A DNA stretch of 64,000 nucleotides, from assembly GCA_028023455.1 (NCBI GenBank), contig JAQFVV010006621.1:371452-435451 (forward strand), in the 5' to 3' direction. Within the stretch, counting starts at the first letter, position 1; each line of letters opens with the position of its first letter. The position numbers were made by a program, and so were the translations under genes. Shown here one piece after another: positions 21,351 through 34,676 of this stretch. The notes beneath the pieces were generated by a model. It searched no databases. It worked only from the letters and a program-made list of their open reading frames with translations, and was not told the origin of the DNA. This stretch comes from Epiperipatus broadwayi (taxonomy: Eukaryota; Onychophora; Udeonychophora; Euonychophora; Peripatidae).

Positions 21351-22554
21351 TGAAGGCTTCTTGGTGGTGTTGCAGCATCACCTAATGGCCACAGTACACA
21401 TAACCAAAAACTACCAAAATTAATATTAAGCATGAAATAGATGTGAAAGATCACATATAGTTTTTATAGGATTATAGATAGTCATAAATGAGAGATGAAA
21501 TACAAATAAATATGACTGGTATTACATCACTAGCATGGTACAAAAACAGAATTACACTAAATTAAGTTAAATAGAGCTTATAAAGAATTAAATGGAGTCA
21601 ATGAATCTTTAAAGTGCTATTGAATAGTTAACTTCTGATAATGTTGTATTGTGGCTCGAGAAATTTATTTTTTGTGACACATTTCATAATGAATCATGAG
21701 AGATTCTTATTTCATTAAACAGGAAGTAGCAATTTGTTCCCAGATCACTTTGAATTGCATTGTAGGCAGTCCATCAATTTGTAATTGGAATCTGGCATCA
21801 TAGCATGGGATCAATCTTAGAAAGATCAGGAAATGGTGAACTTAGTCCCTCTACTTGACTATCATAATATCAAAATTCTGAGTAGTGTGAGTTCAGTTGG
21901 TCACTGAGTTTAAAATTAAAACCTCTTCCCCACCTTGACCAAAATAAACCTTATTTGTACTTGGTCACAATATTTTTAGGAATGCTTTTAAGAAACACCT
22001 GAGGCAATACATATACCAACTTACTTTATGTGATCTCTATCAGCAGGAAATTCGATTTGTCTTTGTGTCATAGAAAATGCAAAGTATTGATAGGGTATAT
22101 ATTGGCATATCTATAATTTCAATTAAAATATTTAAGACTAAAATTAATTAAATGGAGTGATTTTGTTTAACTAAACTCAGATGGCTCTATTGTTTGATAA
22201 CTTTACATTACTTTAAGTGCCTTTGAGAACTTCCTCAAATATTCCATCAGACTTGCAGCCATGTTATATTAACTAGTAATAAATACAAAATATAAACAAA
22301 ATATTATTAAAATTTACATTACATACACTTATACATTGCATATATGTGAACGCATATACATGACTCTTGCTATTTAAGGATTTTAACTATAATTGATTTT
22401 ATAAATTTAATATTTAATAATACTTATTCAAATTATTTTTGAGGGTCAGGAAGAGATGTATGGATGTGTGTGCTGACTCTCTATATTACCCAGGCATATG
22501 AAAGAATTGGTTTGGATCTCATTTGGTGGTTAGTTAAGTTGGAATAGTAAAGCA
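21351..22554. other. No gene seen
   Basis: AT-rich sequence without readable coding domains, terminal repeats or tRNA-like boxes. Confidence 0.5.
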
Positions 22555-23165
22555 TAAATCTGGATCACAGATTTACTACTTCAATAAATTATCACTTTTT
22601 CTATTAGAATCTATTGAAAACATACATATTTTCTGTTAGTCAAAATATAATCTAATTATACACTTTCTTCATTTGTATTGCATGCTTTAATGTCCATTTC
22701 CAGATTAGTATTTTTCTCAAAGAAACAATTTATAATATACATTTTTTTCTTCTTCTAACTTCACAAATCGGTATTATTTTTCATTTTTATCATTATCAAA
22801 TTTTTTATAGCTCTTCTATCTATCAATCATTTAATAATTATGTTGTTTGGTCTGGTAAAAAAAACATTATTTACATTCATGCAAAAATCCTCCATTTCTT
22901 TTTCATTTGTTAGTGCATAAATATGAATTATCTGCATTTGGCATTTTCTATTAATTTGTATAATTAATCTTGCCATTCCCTCTATATCATCAATAACCAC
23001 AATATTGTTTTTCACTTTTTTTATAATGAATATTATACCACTTTTGCTTTTAATATTTGTACTTTTGTAGTAAAATAAATGTTGACTTTTTAAATCAAGT
23101 GCTAACTTTACGTAGTCCAACAAAGTCCCATGTAATATTAAACAACTCTTCCTACAATTTCTATT
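22555..23165 (-). pseudogene. RTE LINE endonuclease fragment, old copy
   Basis: On the minus strand this reads a decayed apurinic-type endonuclease of an RTE-clade LINE: DYVKL...HLFYYKSTNI, IIFIIKKVKNN, then IIHIYALTNE and MEDFCMNVNNVF. These align in order with the copies at 27774-28140 and 42543-42730 (WDIIGLCEVR, VLYYKGTNI, QLYTPTNS, EDFYMDVQKAF). Further on it still shows LYIINCFFEKN and YILTNRKY near 22620. Large deletions remove the GDFN segment. It is the most diverged RTE copy here. Confidence 0.85.
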
Positions 23166-26100
23166 ATTATCTTCAATGAAAGTAATTTACAGATGTATGT
23201 ACCTAAATAAAATGTCCCGATTGAATGGCATTAGGGGCTTCTTAGAACCTTCTGCATTCTATTGATAATTGTTGTTTTGGCTGGCAACTTTATATAGTTT
23301 GGATAATAAGAGCCAAGTTTAATTTTGTCTGGTTTTTTTTGTAAATATTTATTTAACAAAAAAAATCATTCACATGCACATATTCATTCTGCCTTCAAGA
23401 AAAACTGAATTGATGTTATAGGCAATTAAGAAAAAAGACCCTAATATTTCTTAATCTTAAATGTTTAGATAAAAGCTAGTAACTTTCCATACTAACTGTT
23501 ACATTCCGGTGATCAGCACATACATCTTTATTTATTATATAAATGAACGCATAGTAATAACTGTGGTAGTACAAGAATCTATGAATTGAATATTAGATAT
23601 TTACCCTGCTTCATTCATTAAAACTTCAATGTGGAATGAAGGGTGTCTTCTTTTAGTTAAAAGCAAACTTTTTTCTGCAGTTACATATGTATTTGAATTA
23701 TAAATGAAACTCTGATTTTGCTATCTTTAAAAACCTTTGATTTGTATTATTTTATAATATAATTATTTTGTTACATCAGTTTTATTAATATGTTTAATTT
23801 TTAAAAGTGCTTCTTCTCTTGAGATTTATAATTCTCTTGAAATTAATATCTGTCAACTATTTTTCTGTTTGATTGATTAGAGGGATTTATTAACATTCAG
23901 GTAGTCTTTTACAATCTATTTACCATTTTTAATTAAAAAATAGCGATAACTGACATATAAAAATTAAATTATATTAATAAATTAATAAAATTCTTAGTAA
24001 TTGGAATAAATGTATAAATTCTTAAATGTTATGATAATCTTAGGAAAAAAGTTTTGTTTTACATTTTTTTTAATGTAAACAAATAAAAATATACAAACTA
24101 CTTACAGTTGTTATCAAATATTGATTGCTACTAAAAAAATTTAATTGTACTTTGTAAAAGAAAAATATGAACAGAAATAATATTTTTAGAAAATATTAAT
24201 GTTCCATCCGACAAATTCCAAATTTAATTCATCAATAAGATTAAAGATTAAATGTAAAATATTGTACAATTAAATTAAACACATACGATGGCACAGAAAT
24301 CCAACCATCCACTATTAAAGTTATTACGTCACTGTTTTTGTAACGTTATCTTGAAAAAGTGTGCAAATTATTATATTCATATTATGATATGCTTGTCTGT
24401 TATTTAAATGAAAAATTGATCACAGTGGCTTTATTGGAGTAGTAATAAGAACCTTCAGTATTAAAAAAATGTTTCCAATCTTTTCACACCTTTAATGACT
24501 TTTTTCTGGAAAGAATATCTTTAAAGAAATCAAAGCAATATTCATCATATAATCAAATCATTAAAATATTATTTATATATTTAAATCAGATATGAGGTTT
24601 AAATTTGAAAATTTTTATCATAAAAGATTTAAGTTCTATCATAAAAATGTCAGAATTAAATTTTTATTTTTAAATCCATTGCAATAGCTTACTTTGTGAA
24701 AAATAAATAAATAAAATAAAAATAGCGGAATTGAAAACTAAAATATTATTTTTAATATCATATATAGCAATTCAGTAAAGAATATATTGTGATGATATTC
24801 ATAATTTCTTCTCTCTAAAGCAGATGTTATAGCTTCAATTCTATTAACAAAAAGGTGGTTAATACAAAATAATTTGATATATTTGGTAGTTGAAATTTGA
24901 TGTCTTACCAGATTAATAAATTGTAAGTTCGGTATTTTTAATGTAATAAATGAATGATAATATTATGTCTAATGTAAGAGTACTCGCATAAGCTGGATAT
25001 TTTAATAGAATACTCAATGCTTGTCACAATATGAAGAATATAAAATTAACTAGAATGATTTTTAATTTGTAATAAAAAATCAAATATATTTGTCTTAAGA
25101 TAATATCTTGATTCTATATCTTTAGGATTGGAAAATATATTAAGAAATAATAACATATTTACAGTTTTTTTTTTTGTATTATAAAATTTTTGTCACTTAA
25201 AATAATCAGACTTCTTTTTATGTTACCATTTTTATTTATAATTACCATTGCTCATTCTTTGTAAGCTTACTTTATATTTCTTTCTTTATGTTATGTAATG
25301 CATATCTTTTTATGTTTATAATTCTATTTAAACCTGATTTGCTTAATAATATTCTGACAAATGTTATGAATATAATATTCAGCAGAATGGGCCTTTGAAG
25401 ACAAGGTGTCCAAAAATGACACACAGTTTACTCTTGTTTATTTATTCCATAATCAAAAGATTCTGATTTTCTGAAAAAAATATTTTAATCTCTAAGGGTT
25501 TTTTTTTTCATTTTTAGTTTTGATAATATTTTTGATAACTGGTGCATAAATAGGTAATTCTTTTTTAATAATAAATGTTTTGCATCACAAAATTGTACAT
25601 AATAAATTAACAATATCATTATTTTTCTTCTGATTTCAAGGAGATATTAATGTTGTTACTAAAGTAATATTCTGATGAAAAATGTTTGGTGGTCGAAGTG
25701 TTGTGAACAATGCAAGTACAAAATTCAAAGTTATATAATATCTACAAAAACATATTAGGTGTTCTTATAAATAACTTTGTAGCCTTAAAAGATAGTTGAC
25801 ATTTACAAATAATACAGTAATGATCAATGTTTGATTATTAGTTTATGCAAATTAATAAATATAATTGATTTTTTAAAAAACATATTAAATAGTGTATTTC
25901 AATGACTGATATTTTATTTAGAGAATATATGTTTAAAAATTATTTTTAACATGTTAAAAAATTACCTCTAATTTTTAAATAAATGATTTATTCTAATGCT
26001 AAATTTCATTGATAGTCTCCTTTCCACTGTGTTAAATCATTCGTACTTATTCAATTTCATAATATTTTTTTGCTTTAATGTGTCATTCCATTTAAGTAAC

Positions 26101-26957
26101 TATTTTTAGGATGTTGATTATTTTTAAATACCAAAACATAATTTTATTGTCACTATAAAAAACATTACAAATATTAATAGGGTGCCTATATGTAAAAAAC
26201 TTATTGCCCGTTTTTTTAAAGTTGTATTCATTGTGATAATGTATAAATGAAACAGTTTTCATCCTATTATGTTCAAATAGATTGCCTGTTTTTATATATT
26301 AAAAACAATTAATTGTTAGTCAACAAGAGAAAAATAAAAATACTAAAAAAAAATTTCTTATACTATTTGAATAAAAATTCACCTAAATCAATTTCATCAG
26401 TGACATCTTAACCTATTTCAATCAATATATAAACAATGATCACAGTCAAAAGATTTTTTGGGAAAATCCTCAGAATTACTAAAAAATCTGAAAGCTTCTC
26501 AGTATTAAATGTCATTAGAAAATAGTACTTTTAATTTCATTTAACATCACTCACAACAAAACTGTATTATTTACTATTTCTTAAACATGTTTATATTCTT
26601 AAATGTTTTTTTTTTGTTTTATAATATTTTAAAACTTATTATAAACTTTCGGAGATGTGAGTTAATTTACCATTTCACCTTATAATTTAGTGTTATTTCA
26701 ATTATATCGAAACCTTACAATTTTGTTTGTTGGATTATATATCATGAGATAAAATTTCTCATTTCTTATTTCATTTAAATACTACATCTAAGAATTAATA
26801 TAAACAGATTATATTTCGTGCAATAAACATTTTACAGTCAATATTTTTATTCTATTCATTTTCTCATTTTATAATATATTATATACAAATGTATTTAAAG
26901 GATGATTAGTCTTTAATATCATTATCATAAATGTAATTAAATTAAATACATTACATT
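23166..26957. other. 3.8 kb of gene-free AT-rich DNA
   Basis: No open frame of note on either strand, no terminal repeats and no tandem arrays were seen. The base composition is uniform. Confidence 0.5.
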
Positions 26958-27001
26958 TATATATATATATATATATATATATAAATGTATATGTATAATA
27001 A

Positions 27002-27042
<41 letters not shown>
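26958..27042. repeat. Two (TA)n tracts
   Basis: Pure TA runs at about 26959-26983 and 27008-27041, separated by 24 bases, followed by a six-G run (27045-27050). Confidence 0.9.
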
Positions 27043-27044
<2 letters not shown>

Positions 27045-27773
27045 GGGGGGTGCAGTAATTGACTGTACTTTGTCTAAAAAAAAGTAATTTTACATATGCA
27101 ACAAACTCCTCAAATTAAATCTATTATATCATTAACTATTTTTCACTATAAAAATTTCCAGACAAACATATCTCACAACAAACTTATTTGAAGACAAATT
27201 TTCTCTCATTATATAACTTAAAGATTGGGAACACCTAATTATTTACAACAGAATTGATAATATGATTAATTTTTAAATATCTAAATTGCAGCTTTGTTTG
27301 ATTTTAAACGTTGGATATATATAATGATGAAATGAGTTTGCTATTAACTGAAAGGAGACTCATTGATTCCTCTTGGAGACTTTAAAAAAATGAAGCAGGG
27401 CAAACTTCTAATGTCCACTCCATACATTCTTGTCATTGCAGCTGTTATTACTATGTGATTATTCATATAGTACATGAACATAAATGAGATGCTCACCAAC
27501 ATGCATTAACCAGTGTGGTGTGTTTATTGACTTTTTACCTCTGAGTTTAAGATCAAAAAATACCATGGTCTTTTTTCTCAGTTGTCTGATAAGACAAAAT
27601 GAATGTATGTGTAAATGATAAATATTTTCCAATATATATAAAATCATGACAGACAAAAATAAATCATGGTCTTTATTCCCAGGAGGCTGTAAATCCACCA
27701 ACAAAGGCTGTGATTGGTGGCTGAAGGTGGAGGATGCTAAAAATCCCCTGTGGACCTGGGCTGCCATTTGATG

Positions 27774-29172
27774 ATGACACTTTATCAAGTGAAAAAAATT
27801 GCAAGAATTAGAAGGTCTTATATTAAATGGGACATTATTGGACTTTGTGAAGTTAGAAGAAAAGGTGAGAAGACAATTGATTTAAAAAGTGGGCATGTAC
27901 TCTACTATAAAGGCACGAATATTGGAAATAAAAGTAGAGTAGGATTCATTACAAAAAAGTGGAAGAACAACATTGTGTATATTGATGGTGTATTGGACAG
28001 GGTGACAAGATTAGTTATACAATTTAGTATCAGATACCAAATGGAGATGATTCAGCTTTATACTCCAACAAATTCTCGTAGTAATGAAGTAGGAGAAGAT
28101 TTTTATATGGATGTACAAAAGGCTTTTGATCAGAGAAAACAACATTTTAAAATTGTTATGGAAGACATTAATCCTAGAATTGTAAACAAATGAAAGATGA
28201 AAGTGCTGCAGGTAATTTTGGTTATGGTAATAGAAATGAGAGGGGACATAGGCTTGTGGTGTTTGCAGAAAAAGAAAAAAATTATATTATGAATTCTTTT
28301 CTTGAGAAAAATGTTAAAAGAAAATGGACATGGAAGCATCCAAATGAAGGTACAGCAGAATTGGATATTTTGACTAACAGAAAATACATATTTCAAGATT
28401 GTAATGTTCTTAATAAATTTAACACAGGAAGAGATCATCAATTAGTAAGATGTAAGATGCATGTTAATGCAAAACTAGAGAGACAAAGATTATTTAAAAA
28501 CAATATTTATAGCTGATATTCTTAATCTTCAGAAACACATTAATGAATTTAAATTAGAACTTACAAATCAGTTTCAAGTATTAGTAGATTTTGAACATGA
28601 TTCAGATTTGAATGAAATTAATAAGAAAATAACTGATACACTTTTAAAAACTGCAGCAAAGATAGCTGGTAGAAAAAATAAGCAATTGACCAATAAAATT
28701 TCTACTGAGACTAGAGAATTTATTAAAAAAAGAAGGAATATGAAATTATACAAATATGATGCATTAAAAATGATTAAATATCTCGAATTTTGTAAAATGG
28801 TGCAGAAAAGAATTGAAAATGATATAAGAAAATATACCTGTGAACTAGCAAGTAAATCTGTAGAAGAGAATAAAAGTCTCCAGAGTATAAAACAACATTT
28901 TAGTATTAGTGGAAAATGTATACCTGCAATAAGAAAAAAAGATGTTACTATTACTAAAAAGTGAGATGACATCATGAAATGGGTAAAAGACTTCTATCAA
29001 GAATTATATAGTAATAAAGAACAAGTACCTCCTATATTTATTATATCTTCCAAATTGCCCAGAATTTTAAATAAAGAAGTGAGACATGCAATTAAATTTA
29101 TGAAGAAAGGAGTGGCTCCAGGTAATGTTGGAATCATAATTGATATATTAAAAAAGGCAGGTGAAAAAATTA
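27774..29172 (+). mobile_element. RTE-clade LINE, endonuclease plus start of RT, 3'-truncated
   Basis: RTE elements encode one protein with an N-terminal endonuclease and a reverse transcriptase, which nick the target and copy RNA there. This copy has the endonuclease N-terminus that the other copies lack: TLYQVKKIARI, WDIIGLCEVR (the Glu of the active site), then QLYTPTNS, EDIN (GDFN in the family), GNFGYGNRNERGHRL, KRKWTWKHP and FNTGRDHQLVR (Asp-His pair). The inter-domain region follows, to the RT start at PGNVGIIIDILKKAGEK. Homology stops near 29172. It is broken into at least four frames (27750-28193, 28190-28516, 28608-28964, 28974-29172). Loss of the 3' end is unusual, because LINEs normally lose the 5' end. 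Confidence 0.92.
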
Positions 29173-29174
29173 TA

Positions 29175-30105
29175 TCTTTTATCTCTTTGTCCATATTTTC
29201 TTCTCTATCTTCAATACTATCACATTCAGTTTTTATTTTAATTTTATCTATCCATTTAGAAATAGTATTAGTACATGTTTAGAAATGATCTTGAAATTAC
29301 TTCTGTAATTTACTGTTGTCATATTTAAAATTAGCAAAAATATGTGTATATTTATTTTCTAAATTTTTCATAACAACTTTTTGTTTGTAATTTATCATTT
29401 CTATTTTTTGTTTGACTTTTAGTTTAAAAGTTTGATGTTAATCACCCATCTCTTATTTAAAATCCACAAATTTACAACATAAAGTTTTATGCTTTTCAAC
29501 AATTGTTCCTGAAAATTTTGGCATCCTACATTCAACCCCTATCTTCCTTAACCCATTTTCAGTTTTAGTTTACATTTTTTTTTACATTTGCTATATTTAG
29601 CCTTCAATTCACTATTAAATGCCAAAACCTTATGCTGAAAATGACTAAACCAAACTTCCATTTTAGCCTGAAATTATTGATTACCTTTCTAACCTATTAT
29701 TAATTTCAAATTTGGATCCTTCCAAATTAACTGTGAATTCTACTTTTAATGTTTGGATTTCATGTTTGGACTCATTAAATTTGTTATCAATATTATCATT
29801 TAATGCAGTTATCAAGTCAGCCTTTAAATTTTTTAAATTAACATCCATTTTTGCATTTACTTTAATTAATACTTGGCTATCAGCTTTAGCTTTAATTCAT
29901 GCCTCATTAAACTTAGTGTCCAATTTAGCATCCAACTTAGCACTTAATGCCTGGTTATCAGCTTTAGCTTCATCTAATTTTGCATCGATTTTTATTTCAA
30001 GAGCTTTAAATTTGTTCATCATGACATGAAACATTTTTACAATCTCCAAATTTCCTAGGCTAGATCCATCTGATATATTAACCCCATTCAAAATACTCAC
30101 TAATA
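29175..30105 (-). pseudogene. Coiled-coil protein relic, gag-like
   Basis: From an ATG at 30100 the minus strand is open for 67 codons, has one TGA, and continues in the same frame to about 29680, some 140 codons in all. It opens MSILNGVNISDG, then becomes a heptad-like repeat rich in Lys, Leu, Asp and Asn: KIDAKLDEAKADNQALSAK, LDAKLDTKFNEA, KADLITALNDNID, NKFNESKHEIQTLK. This long alternating charged helix is typical of N-terminal coiled coils in some insect gypsy Gag proteins. Further minus-strand coding-like stretches (VKQKIEMINYKQKV, KWIDKIKIKTECDS) run down to 29175 and stop where the RTE copy begins. No zinc knuckle or capsid motif is clear, so the gag assignment is an inference. Confidence 0.5.
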
Positions 30106-33100
30106 AGATTATTGTACTATAAATTTAATGGGATTTAAGTATTTAAATATTTTTTGCAAATAATACAATTGATAACCTGGGACCTGTTTCACCATCCACT
30201 GCTGTTTTCAAAAAATATTAACAACAAAGACAAGATAACATTCACTTATTTCTTATGATCAGTTATTTAATATATTATATTTATATGTATGAAAACTTGT
30301 AGTATCATTTGAAAAAATTTAAATACTCTATCAGATTATTAAAATAATCATTACTGTAATATTTTTAACTACATACTAGATCACTTAATAGGAACTATCC
30401 TTGATACTCTTATGAAATAAATTATAGACATTCACCAGTTATTCTTTTGGATAACCATGTTGGCAAACCAAATTTATATAATATCATATATATTACTTTC
30501 CTTATATAGGAATGATGATCAACTATTGTCTTTATAATGTGAACATCTTAGTACAAATCAAAAAAAAAAAGAAATATAATTCTACATTTTTAAACATATA
30601 TGACCCTAATCTCAGTTAATTACTTGGTGTTCAGGTCTTTAATTGGTTGTGCCAAAAGAAATGTATATTGATTTATTAATTTAAAATATTTATATACATA
30701 TAGTACAGATAACCTAATAAAATCAAGTAACAGGCTGCTTATTAATATATTTTGTGTATAACTTTCAAGAATGCTTGTGAGAGTATTTACAAGCACTTTT
30801 TTGTGTGTGCTTTTAGAAAATATATATATATTCCAGAGTTTATTCTTATATTTATGATTTTTTTTGCAAAATATTTGCAAACTACTTATTTTAAAATAAA
30901 AATATTCATGATTATACTTATATTTTATTTTAAAATATCAGATTTTTAAGAAAACATATCAACAAAAAAGTAAAAGTGAGGAAAAAAACTATGATTTCCC
31001 TAGCCTTATATACATTATAGTAATTTTTGTCATTTTTAATAACTATAAATTCAATTTTAAACATTTGAACATACTTTCATTGCTTTATAATGACTTAACA
31101 ATAATCTCAATTGAATTTTAAAAGTGGAGTTCAAATAAATATTTAGGTCATTAAATTTTTTATCAGCAGAACTGCAATTACTCAATTAAAAAAGCCATTG
31201 TGCTGACTACATATTTCAGTTTATTACTTTTTTTCTATATTTGCAAAGTACAAATATCATTTTAAAACATTTCTTTATTTATAATCCTATACATTATAAA
31301 TAAAAGCAAAGTGATATATATATAACACAGAATAATGCTTTAATTTTAAAATAAAATATTGGAAATGTAACCCAAACAATTACTAAAGAATTACAAAAGA
31401 AACATAAAATTGAAATGTTAAGTAATTTTGTTTAATATAAATTATAATAGTGATAAGAAAATTGTAAAAGAATTTAATAAAACAAAATATTTTTTTTTTA
31501 CTTTTTAAATTATCATACAAGGTATTAGAAAGAAATCACAATATCTTGGAGAACAACATAGTGTACAGAAAGAGTGATTTTTAAAAATAATTTATTAAAC
31601 AATATAAAAAAGAAAAAGAATATGAATACTATTTTGGAGTTGTTTATATTGTTTTTGCATTTGTAAATTTATATACATGAAATAGACCAATTGCTTATTA
31701 AAATTTATATATGGAAATATAACTATCATTAGATTATAATGATCTGTGAAACCAACATTAAGACTGAATGAAATAGCATGTGCAAATGATCATAATGTTA
31801 TTAAGTATATTGGATTTACTATAATGTAAACATGTGCAAAACTATATTAGATAAGATTAGCTGAAAGACAGCATATTTTCTGTTATGTACAAAAACCAAG
31901 ATTAATACAATAATTCATTTAAAATTTAAAAACTTCTAAACATCACTATATAAAAATAGAACTATTTGCATATGTGTCTACTTCTGACTGTATTTTAGTA
32001 GCTTGCCTTTTGCCTGGTTTATATCTAGCTGCTTCCAGTTCTGATGTAAACTTGCCACACTACTCAACCATATACAATGTGTATATTGCCATTTAATTTT
32101 GATAGTCGTTGTCTGTCCTAACTTCCAAATAAATTGACTATTTATGATCAGATCTCCATCTGTGGTGAGAACAATTGGATTCAGTGACCATTATTATGTA
32201 TTGGTTCAGTCTTCCTAAGGACATTTGTTATATATTTGTATATACATTGGTCTGTGGTGAAGAATGCACAATCCAATCAAGATAAGATGGAATCTGGAGT
32301 ATCCATTATTTGAAAACAAGACCATATATAACAGTAGGCTTTGTTAGAGGTTTGAATGATGGCCATAATATTTTTTATTTATATAAGAATTTTGAAGTGA
32401 TGGATATTTATTTGCTTTAAAAAAATTTTAACCTGTATTTAGTAGGATTTTATTTTAGTAAAGATAAGTAAGCTTAAAAAATTTTTTTAGTCAAATATGA
32501 AGCTAATGATCATGAAGGTTGGTTATCTGTATTTATAAGAATAAACATATTTTAGCTTTAAACTAAGGATTATCATTTATATATAAATTCTTACTTTACA
32601 AATAACCTGCACCGATTATATTATAAACTATACATTAAATCCAGTGGGAAGGAATCCCATGTTGTTTTATTCAATTTGTTAATGTTAAAGACATATCAAT
32701 ATTTTTGTTTTGCTAAAATAACGATCTGTGGTTACGAACATTAGACACTTTTTTTTTAAATTGCATTATAAATGACATTTTACTTAAATATATTTTGCCT
32801 CTTCAATTGTGTAAATAAAAAAATTTAAGTATGCAATCATTTAATTACATAGGCAAATAGTTAGAATAAAATTTAAATTTAAGGTAATAGTAATAATAAG
32901 TTAATTTGCATGGAAGATTATCTTATCATTTTTAAAGTTTAAATTTATTTTCAGATAAATTTTTATTTTTTATATAAACAAACAATAGTATTTTATAAAT
33001 AATGAGAAAAGGGGAAAGGGGAAAAATGAATTATTTTAAATGCATTAAATTTTATATCGATGTGAGAAGTCTGTCAGTTAAAATTTGCACATATTTGAAG

Positions 33101-33202
33101 GTATTTAAATGATTATTATTTAGAAGTTGTTTATTTGTTTTAATATATAATAACGCAGCAAAGGTACATCCACTTTTTCTTTTAAAATATATATGTTCTA
33201 CA
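30106..33202. other. 3.1 kb without a supportable gene
   Basis: Frames at 30620-30880 (minus) and 30752-30949 (plus) lie in AT-rich sequence without motifs. The block 31980-32340 is somewhat less AT-rich and appears unique in the window, but it does not translate into a recognisable protein. Confidence 0.5.
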
Positions 33203-33497
33203 ATAATATCAACAAATAAAAAATCCTTCTCCTTTTTTCTTTTCAAAAACTTTATTTTTTATCTCAATACTGAACATATATATATACATTAATATACAAA
33301 ACTCCAACGTTTCAATTGTTTTATCTCATACAGTCATTTTCAAGGATAGCTATCCTTGAAAATGACTGTATGAGATAAAACAGTTGAAACGTTGGAGTTT
33401 TGTATATTAATGTATATATATATGTTCAGTATTGAGATAAAAAATAAAGTTTTTGAAAAGAAAAAAGGAGAAGGATTTTTTATTTGTTGATATTATT
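33203..33497. repeat. Near-perfect 295-bp palindrome without spacer
   Basis: The two ~147-bp arms meet at AAGGATAG|CTATCCTT, between 33349 and 33350. I see one substitution (CAATTG versus CAACTG beside CGTTTCAA) and a one-base length difference, probably in a TA run. The arms include AACGTTGGAGTTTTGTATAT and a short TA run. It encodes nothing. It could be a fold-back transposon or an inverted duplication. Confidence 0.92.
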
Positions 33498-34676
33498 TGT
33501 TTTAAATAAATAAAAATGATTTAAAACATCTAAAAAACGTTTTGAATAAAATTTTAGAACTAAACAACATGCACCAAGGTTATTTTTGTTTTTTCAAAGT
33601 TTTAATGAATTCTTTATTTTATGATATGAAACAACTGATGGAATTGAAAGTTGTTTTTTTTGGAAATGGACTTTAGTGTTATTCACTTTTAGTAAAGAAA
33701 CTGATATGTCAGTAGAGAAAAGTAGTTGAGATAAGAATGCAGACAGGGATGCCAATGGTCAATACCTAGGCAAATTATTTTCTAAGAAACATCTTGTATT
33801 ATTGAAGTCAACAACAAATTAATTCATGCCAGCTAAATAGGATTTCAATCAACAAACAAATATTTGTAAGTGAAATTAAAATCAACAGAAAATTTCTTAA
33901 ACATTCAATTTTGTTTTGAACTTTTGATTTAAACAATTAATTTATAGACTTCTAAGTAATAATAACACTGATTGTTGAAAATTAAGCTGTTTAAGATTAA
34001 CTTTAACAGTTTATAAAAGAATATCCTGCTATACCAGTTGTTAATGTATCTGCATACAAGAAATTGTAATTAAATCATCATCATTTCCAGTAATCAACCA
34101 TTAAGAAAAAAAATAGTATTTATTTTGTCTTTTTATAAAAAATTAAGAGTACATTTTATTTATAGGCATAATTATTTTGTGATTTTTTTTAAATATAAAG
34201 TTATAAGCTTTTTTTAGGTTCAAGGTGTGAAATAAAGTCCAGAGACATTTAGTGAAACTAATGTATATTGATTACTCTTATAGATTATTTTTGATAAATT
34301 AAACTTGCTACACATACTACAGACTAGAAAATTATGATAATTACTATATTCATTTAAGCTGAAGTTAAAGTAGTGTACATTTTTGGAAAAGCGCTATTTG
34401 AGCAGTCCAATTGTCTTTTAATTTAAATGTATTTTAGTCACTACTTTATTTTTTGCTAACTTTTAAATAATATTTAATGTAGAATACCATGGCTTTTTTT
34501 TTCTTTATAGAGTTTTACTTTATTTATTAGATATTTATTATGTAAGAAATCAAATAGCTGGTCATATAAATATATTGCTTTTCTTAAATGCTCCATAATG
34601 AAAGAAAAACCATGCAGATAGGGCAGAAGTTATTTTCTTATATTTATACTTTAAGTTGTATAATAGTTATTAATGC
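33498..34676. other. No gene seen
   Basis: AT-rich sequence without motifs between the palindrome and the next fold-back. Confidence 0.5.

Noticed and set aside
28130-28441. Minus-strand frames opposite the RTE copies (also 42602-43033, 43215-43574, 44808-45128)
   Set aside because: They are antisense shadows of the endonuclease and RT coding strand.
33330-33400. Hammerhead-like phrase CTGTATGAG ... TTGAAACG in the palindrome
   Set aside because: The core has an extra base, the base before GAAAC does not pair as required, and no GUH cleavage triplet is placed correctly.
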